A stretch of 64,000 nucleotides of DNA from Holophaga foetida DSM 6591 (GTDB taxonomy: Bacteria; Acidobacteriota; Holophagae; Holophagales; Holophagaceae), in contig NZ_KI912268.1 of the NCBI RefSeq assembly GCF_000242615.2, forward strand, positions 1,646,551 through 1,710,550, written 5' to 3'. Made by a program: the position numbers and the translations under genes. The notes under the pieces were generated by a model. The model searched no databases. It was not told where the DNA came from and saw only the letters and a list, made by a program, of their open reading frames with translations. Each line of letters begins with the position of its first letter. Position 1 is the stretch's first letter. Shown one piece after another: positions 61,401 through 64,000 of this stretch.

Positions 61401-63262
61401 TGTTCTCGCACGATCCTGCGATCGAGAGGGCATGGCTTGCATACGTGGGGGAAGTCCGGGCGGTAAGTAGCTTCCTTAAAGCCGCAGCCGACCCCTTCCA
61501 TGTCAGCTTCGGCAAGGGGAAGGACCAGCTCAGTCGTGGATGGGAGTCCAAGCGAGCCGCGAGGGCTGCCTACTCGGATCCTGAACACCCATTCTGCATC
61601 CAGGGGGATGGAAAGACTTATACATACAAGCTGTTCGCAGAACTCTCCAGAGTTCTCCTTCGCCCGGGGGGACGAATGGGTTTGGTTACACCAGCGGGCC
61701 TCTATAGTGACGCTTGGGCAACCGTAATGCGCAGGACCTTTCTAATTCGAGATCAGTGGGAATTACTTTACGGCTTTGAGAACAAGAAAGAAATCTTTAA
61801 GATCCACAGACAGTTCAAGTTTGTCGCTACGGTTATTGCAAAGGGAGTTCCCGCTGTTGATCGACCCTTACAGGCGGCCTTCATGCGGCTCGATATAAGT
61901 GAACTAAACGATCCACTGACACGAACTCTTCCTGTCAGCATTCAGCAAATAAGGCGGTTCGCCCCCAATTCATTGTCCCTAATGGAGTTCAGGAGCCATA
62001 TGGATTTGGAGGTGGCGAACAAACTTTACGCAGATCATGAACTACTGAAAGTGCAAGTCCGCCACGAGTTCCATATGACCAACGACTCCAGATTATGGAA
62101 GGATGGGAGTCGAAAGAGGTTGCAAGAGATCGGAGTGCTGGCCCCACTGGAAGACACCCGCGACGTGAGGGTGCGATTCCGACTTTGGCAGATGGGTTGG
62201 GTTCCCCTCACAGAGGGAAAACATTACTGGCAATTCAATCCCTATTACCTAGGCAACGACACCGAGAATGGTTTCAGAAAATTCCTCGACGGTCAAAAAT
62301 TTATCCCCCGTGAAACTCTACGGAAGGTTGCAGAGGACAATTGGGCCAAGGCCAAGGAAGCAGCCGAAAAGAGAGATGAGCCCTTTGAAAAGTCACGTCT
62401 GGACTTCATGGCCTGGGTTAGACCGAGGTTGCTATTCAGGGATGTTCAAAACGCCACGAACCTGCGGACGTTCATTCTCACCCTGGCTCCAGCAAATCCA
62501 CATGGAAATGCTAGTCCGGACCTTTCAACTCCCATCATTGATGACTACTACCTAGCAGGCGTTCTCGATAGCTTCTGCATTGATTGGATCATTCGGAGGA
62601 AAATCACAGCACACCTCAATAAGTTCTATGTTGAGACGCTTCCAATTCCTTTCCTAGATGATCCCCTGCTGACCGAGGCCATTCAGGCTCGCGTAGCCCC
62701 TAATTTTGGTGTTTGGGCCCCACCGATTTCAGATACACCCACCCGTCTTAAGATGCGGATTGAAATGGACGCCCTTGTGGCCCTTACCTTCAAGCTTCCA
62801 GTTGAACTTTTTGAACACATATTGTTGGACCCCCTGGCTAAGCCGAAGGGCTTCGATCGCGTTGATGAGGATCTCCCTGAGCCCCACCGACAGCCCCTGC
62901 TCACCCTTGGGGCCTACAAGCAGCTCATCGACAAGGGCCTGAATCGCTTCCTTCATGAGGGTGTGGAGGTACCCGAGGCCGCCCTGGGCCACCGCCGTCC
63001 CCTCATCGAAATCTGGTCTCCCGCGGACGGATGGGACACCGCCTGGGCCGAGGCCCGAGCCATGGCCGCCTCCGACCACGAGTGGGACCTATTCCTGGGC
63101 AAGGAGCACGCTGTCCAGGCCGAATACGGCAACATCGGAGGAGCAATAAACATGGCCGCCTCCCCCGAGCATGGCAAGGACCCCTACCGCGCTGACCCGC
63201 AGCCCGGCGCCCTCTTCGATCTCGATGAGTTCAGGCAGGACGGTCAGCGGAGGCTGTTATGA
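58421..63262 (+). CDS. Eco57I-type DNA methyltransferase (DrmMI/PglX-like)
   Basis: A 1,613-residue protein. The N-terminal ~490 residues are helical with no clear motif. A polyacidic linker (about 493-540, DEEGDDEDEESEEEVVEE) separates it from the methyltransferase. SAM motif I is LDPAMGSASF at about 655, YGVDINALAVDLAKLAVWV follows, and the catalytic motif IV is GNPPWDTL at about 957. These mark a gamma-class N6-adenine methyltransferase of the Eco57I/PglX kind. The region after it is the specificity part, and its DNA (about 61700-62700) is clearly AT-richer. ATG 58421 follows the helicase stop by 1 base; an upstream TTG in frame would overlap it. No nuclease motif was recognised. Confidence 0.87.
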   Translation: MVNPNTFAYTSWWSELNHFGQTLHAGHAPKLTLADPPAKSWVALAEALPDFRAWTELGASKREKHLDPLHRWLDAVLEGYLGHSPQDFLKHSAIGEAWKVVGPDGRALKPERLVRLNPPNEEHALPIFITSAPLNQKDGKRRALDLDRFLRAKQLPMGIITDGRSLRWVVAGTHQNAFTQWDLLAGWGEGEAWLPWRGLYTLFGRHQGWAATPDKDRPHQLGLWLQESGQMQGDLSTSLGEQIREAVEALVHALDRWSMEDATRLAPLVEAEPDPLKQNHALYTAAVRLVMRLVVIAFAESRGLLPVTLAAYRDSYGLEVLWQRLKRAKGEVGFEHQRSAWVQLLGLFRLVHDGCAHPDLNLRAYGGDLFRPGDPTDLDPVSRALALWESVDGVPVSDKDVLQVLDRLKRTTVRVNGKAVATPVDFSTLSTEYIGLLYEGLLDYDLRTAAEPMLLLNLGQQPLLPLTLLQAKNEKETKELLETLAKEKATKASSDEEGDDEDEESEEEVVEEPEADASEPSPEDEPTPEDGPEEVPVELMSQAWAWASEAAALMPSRFGLPNLKRGQTKAQKPDDMDTQEWADRLSRAARNLVARVIPPGERYLIRWSGTRKGSGTFYTRPALTEPLIRETLRPLCFETDGTPKKPEAILSLRVLDPAMGSASFLVGALRYLTHALYDSLIHHRLREDRPDRVILTLPFGLPALGSPGESLPPVHPDDPAAEPKLKRRLKRFVVERCIYGVDINALAVDLAKLAVWVETLDPDLPFGFLDHKLRCGNGLVGCWLDRVDDYPILAWDREGGDGKTGTETKALKEAFKAAKKVLEGQLFRGTSWVMAPDHKAPEEVLPAARRALGELHDIPIHDVDQQRDAWTALAADPALHALQHALDRWCALFFWPGVDDGGQSLKPESLPMPDSWQDPVFTPTIQRLAVRHRFFHWELAFPEVFTGPESGFDVVLGNPPWDTLQPESLEFFTRFDPIYRTYTPGDAKRAQQELFSHDPAIERAWLAYVGEVRAVSSFLKAAADPFHVSFGKGKDQLSRGWESKRAARAAYSDPEHPFCIQGDGKTYTYKLFAELSRVLLRPGGRMGLVTPAGLYSDAWATVMRRTFLIRDQWELLYGFENKKEIFKIHRQFKFVATVIAKGVPAVDRPLQAAFMRLDISELNDPLTRTLPVSIQQIRRFAPNSLSLMEFRSHMDLEVANKLYADHELLKVQVRHEFHMTNDSRLWKDGSRKRLQEIGVLAPLEDTRDVRVRFRLWQMGWVPLTEGKHYWQFNPYYLGNDTENGFRKFLDGQKFIPRETLRKVAEDNWAKAKEAAEKRDEPFEKSRLDFMAWVRPRLLFRDVQNATNLRTFILTLAPANPHGNASPDLSTPIIDDYYLAGVLDSFCIDWIIRRKITAHLNKFYVETLPIPFLDDPLLTEAIQARVAPNFGVWAPPISDTPTRLKMRIEMDALVALTFKLPVELFEHILLDPLAKPKGFDRVDEDLPEPHRQPLLTLGAYKQLIDKGLNRFLHEGVEVPEAALGHRRPLIEIWSPADGWDTAWAEARAMAASDHEWDLFLGKEHAVQAEYGNIGGAINMAASPEHGKDPYRADPQPGALFDLDEFRQDGQRRLL

Positions 63263-63336
63263 ACTCGCACCCTCTCCTATAGCGGGGAAGGCGGAAGATT
63301 CACCCCGACACACCAGATCGGTTACCAGGAGTGGGG

Positions 63337-64000
63337 ATGCTCAAGCAGATCAAAAAGATTCAGGACCTAGGCATCTTCGCTGACTACACGCGCCCTACGT
63401 CGATGGCCGACTTCGGCCTGAAGAACGTCATCTATGGCTGGAACTACTCCGGGAAGACGACATTATCACGCCTATTTGGTGCTCTTGAGCATCGCAAGCT
63501 TGGGGATTACAACGCTGCCAAGTTCACGATCACCGATGCAACCGGTGTCATCACCGAGCAGGACTACCACACGAGCCAGAAGATCGTGCGCGTCTTCAAC
63601 TCCGACTTCATCAGCAACAACCTGAACTTCGCTGGCAGCGCCTTCAACCCCATCTTACTTCTCGGCGAAGAGTCCAAGGACGCCGAACAAAACATTGAAC
63701 AGCTCCAGAAAAAATTGGTTCGATGTGAGGCAGGGGCTAACAAGAGTCAACGGGGGATGACTTCGATCTCAACAGCTTTGGCGGCAGAAAAAACGCGAGC
63801 CTCTGCTGCCATCAAGGCGAGGCTTGGCCTGATCCCCGCCTTCGGGGCAACCCAACTAACCACATACATGACCACTGCTGTCTCAGGCACGGACTACAAG
63901 CTGTCAGATGAAACGTTGGCGAACGATCTGGTTCTCGCGAAAAAGGCTGAAAGCGACAAGCCTTCGGCTGTCACCAAGGCCACCGCCAACCTGCTTCTGG
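63337..64000 (+). CDS. AAA ATPase of the defence operon (partial, cut by window end)
   Basis: The first 221 codons of a larger protein. The start ATG 63337 has AGGAG 5 bases upstream. Walker A is GWNYSGKT at residues 34-41, followed by LSRLFGALEHRKLGDYN, and then VRVFNSDFISNNLNF, the hallmark early segment of AAA_13/RloC-PrrC-type ATPases. A helical stretch consistent with the start of a coiled coil follows (SKDAEQNIEQLQKKLVRCEAG). The C-terminal half with Walker B and any effector domain is outside the window, so RloC-like nuclease function cannot be tested. It follows the methylase by 74 bases and completes a helicase-methylase-ATPase trio. Confidence 0.8.
   Translation, partial: MLKQIKKIQDLGIFADYTRPTSMADFGLKNVIYGWNYSGKTTLSRLFGALEHRKLGDYNAAKFTITDATGVITEQDYHTSQKIVRVFNSDFISNNLNFAGSAFNPILLLGEESKDAEQNIEQLQKKLVRCEAGANKSQRGMTSISTALAAEKTRASAAIKARLGLIPAFGATQLTTYMTTAVSGTDYKLSDETLANDLVLAKKAESDKPSAVTKATANLLL

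Larger units (their letters stand above)
51191..64000. mobile_element. Probable second island in tandem (left end; right end outside window)
   Basis: Starts directly after the tRNA 3' half with a terminator and an 11-bp tandem repeat in the same relative position as in island 1. The contents are defence-type genes with no housekeeping gene up to the window end. No integrase or second att site is visible here, so the extent and mobility are inferred. Confidence 0.5.

Noticed and set aside
55084-63262. Reading the helicase-methylase pair as BREX
   Set aside because: No pglZ, brxC or brxL is visible and the helicase resembles DrmD/Hma rather than a BREX protein, so BREX was not called.

Overview
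The window comes from a high-GC, Gram-negative bacterium. A GmhB-type heptose-bisphosphate phosphatase points to lipopolysaccharide and an outer membrane, and most proteins are rich in Ala, Gly, Arg and Leu. The mix of chromosomal genes would suit the Holophagae (Acidobacteriota, Geothrix/Holophaga relatives). That placement is an impression from protein style, not from a marker gene, and is low confidence.

Positions 1-33,240 are ordinary chromosome. In order they hold a Nudix hydrolase, acetate kinase, a TIGR02757 protein, an MshEN-domain protein and a FeoA-like protein. A three-gene chain follows (CDP-alcohol phosphatidyltransferase, AI-2E-type permease, GmhB), then a hemolysin III-type membrane protein, a PAS protein and an acyl-CoA synthetase. 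Next is a dnaX / radical SAM / GT-C-like membrane protein chain with a convergent glycosyltransferase-like gene. Then come small secreted proteins, a four-gene overlapping operon headed by a prephenate dehydrogenase-chorismate mutase fusion, a scar of ABC-transporter and ISL3-transposase fragments, a DUF3999/DUF2339 membrane pair, an ERCC4 nuclease, carA-carB with a leader hairpin, and tadA. Most genes sit in tight chains with 4-bp start/stop overlaps.

At 33,239-33,328 lies a complete tRNA-Ser(CGA). A 20-bp piece of its anticodon arm recurs at 51,127-51,146, followed by a second, divergent tRNA 3' half. This brackets a 17.9-kb genomic island carrying two AlpA-like HTH proteins, an HUH-type Rep protein, an AlbA_2/Schlafen-type ATP-binding protein, and an XRE-regulated Type III restriction-modification system with two matching operators. 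It also holds an ankyrin protein and a tyrosine integrase cut in two by an IS200-type element. An IS91-type element with several frameshifts lies next to the right end.

The second tRNA 3' half, its terminator and a new pair of 11-bp direct repeats look like the left end of a second island in tandem, which runs off the window. It carries a DUF3696 ATPase with a possible PLD-like partner, a DEDDh-remnant/DUF4406-like protein, and an operon of a DrmD-like SNF2 helicase, a 1,613-residue Eco57I-type methyltransferase and an AAA ATPase truncated by the window end. That trio matches a helicase-methylase-ATPase (Hma/DISARM-related) anti-phage system. The right half of the window is therefore a defence island built by successive insertions into one tRNA gene.
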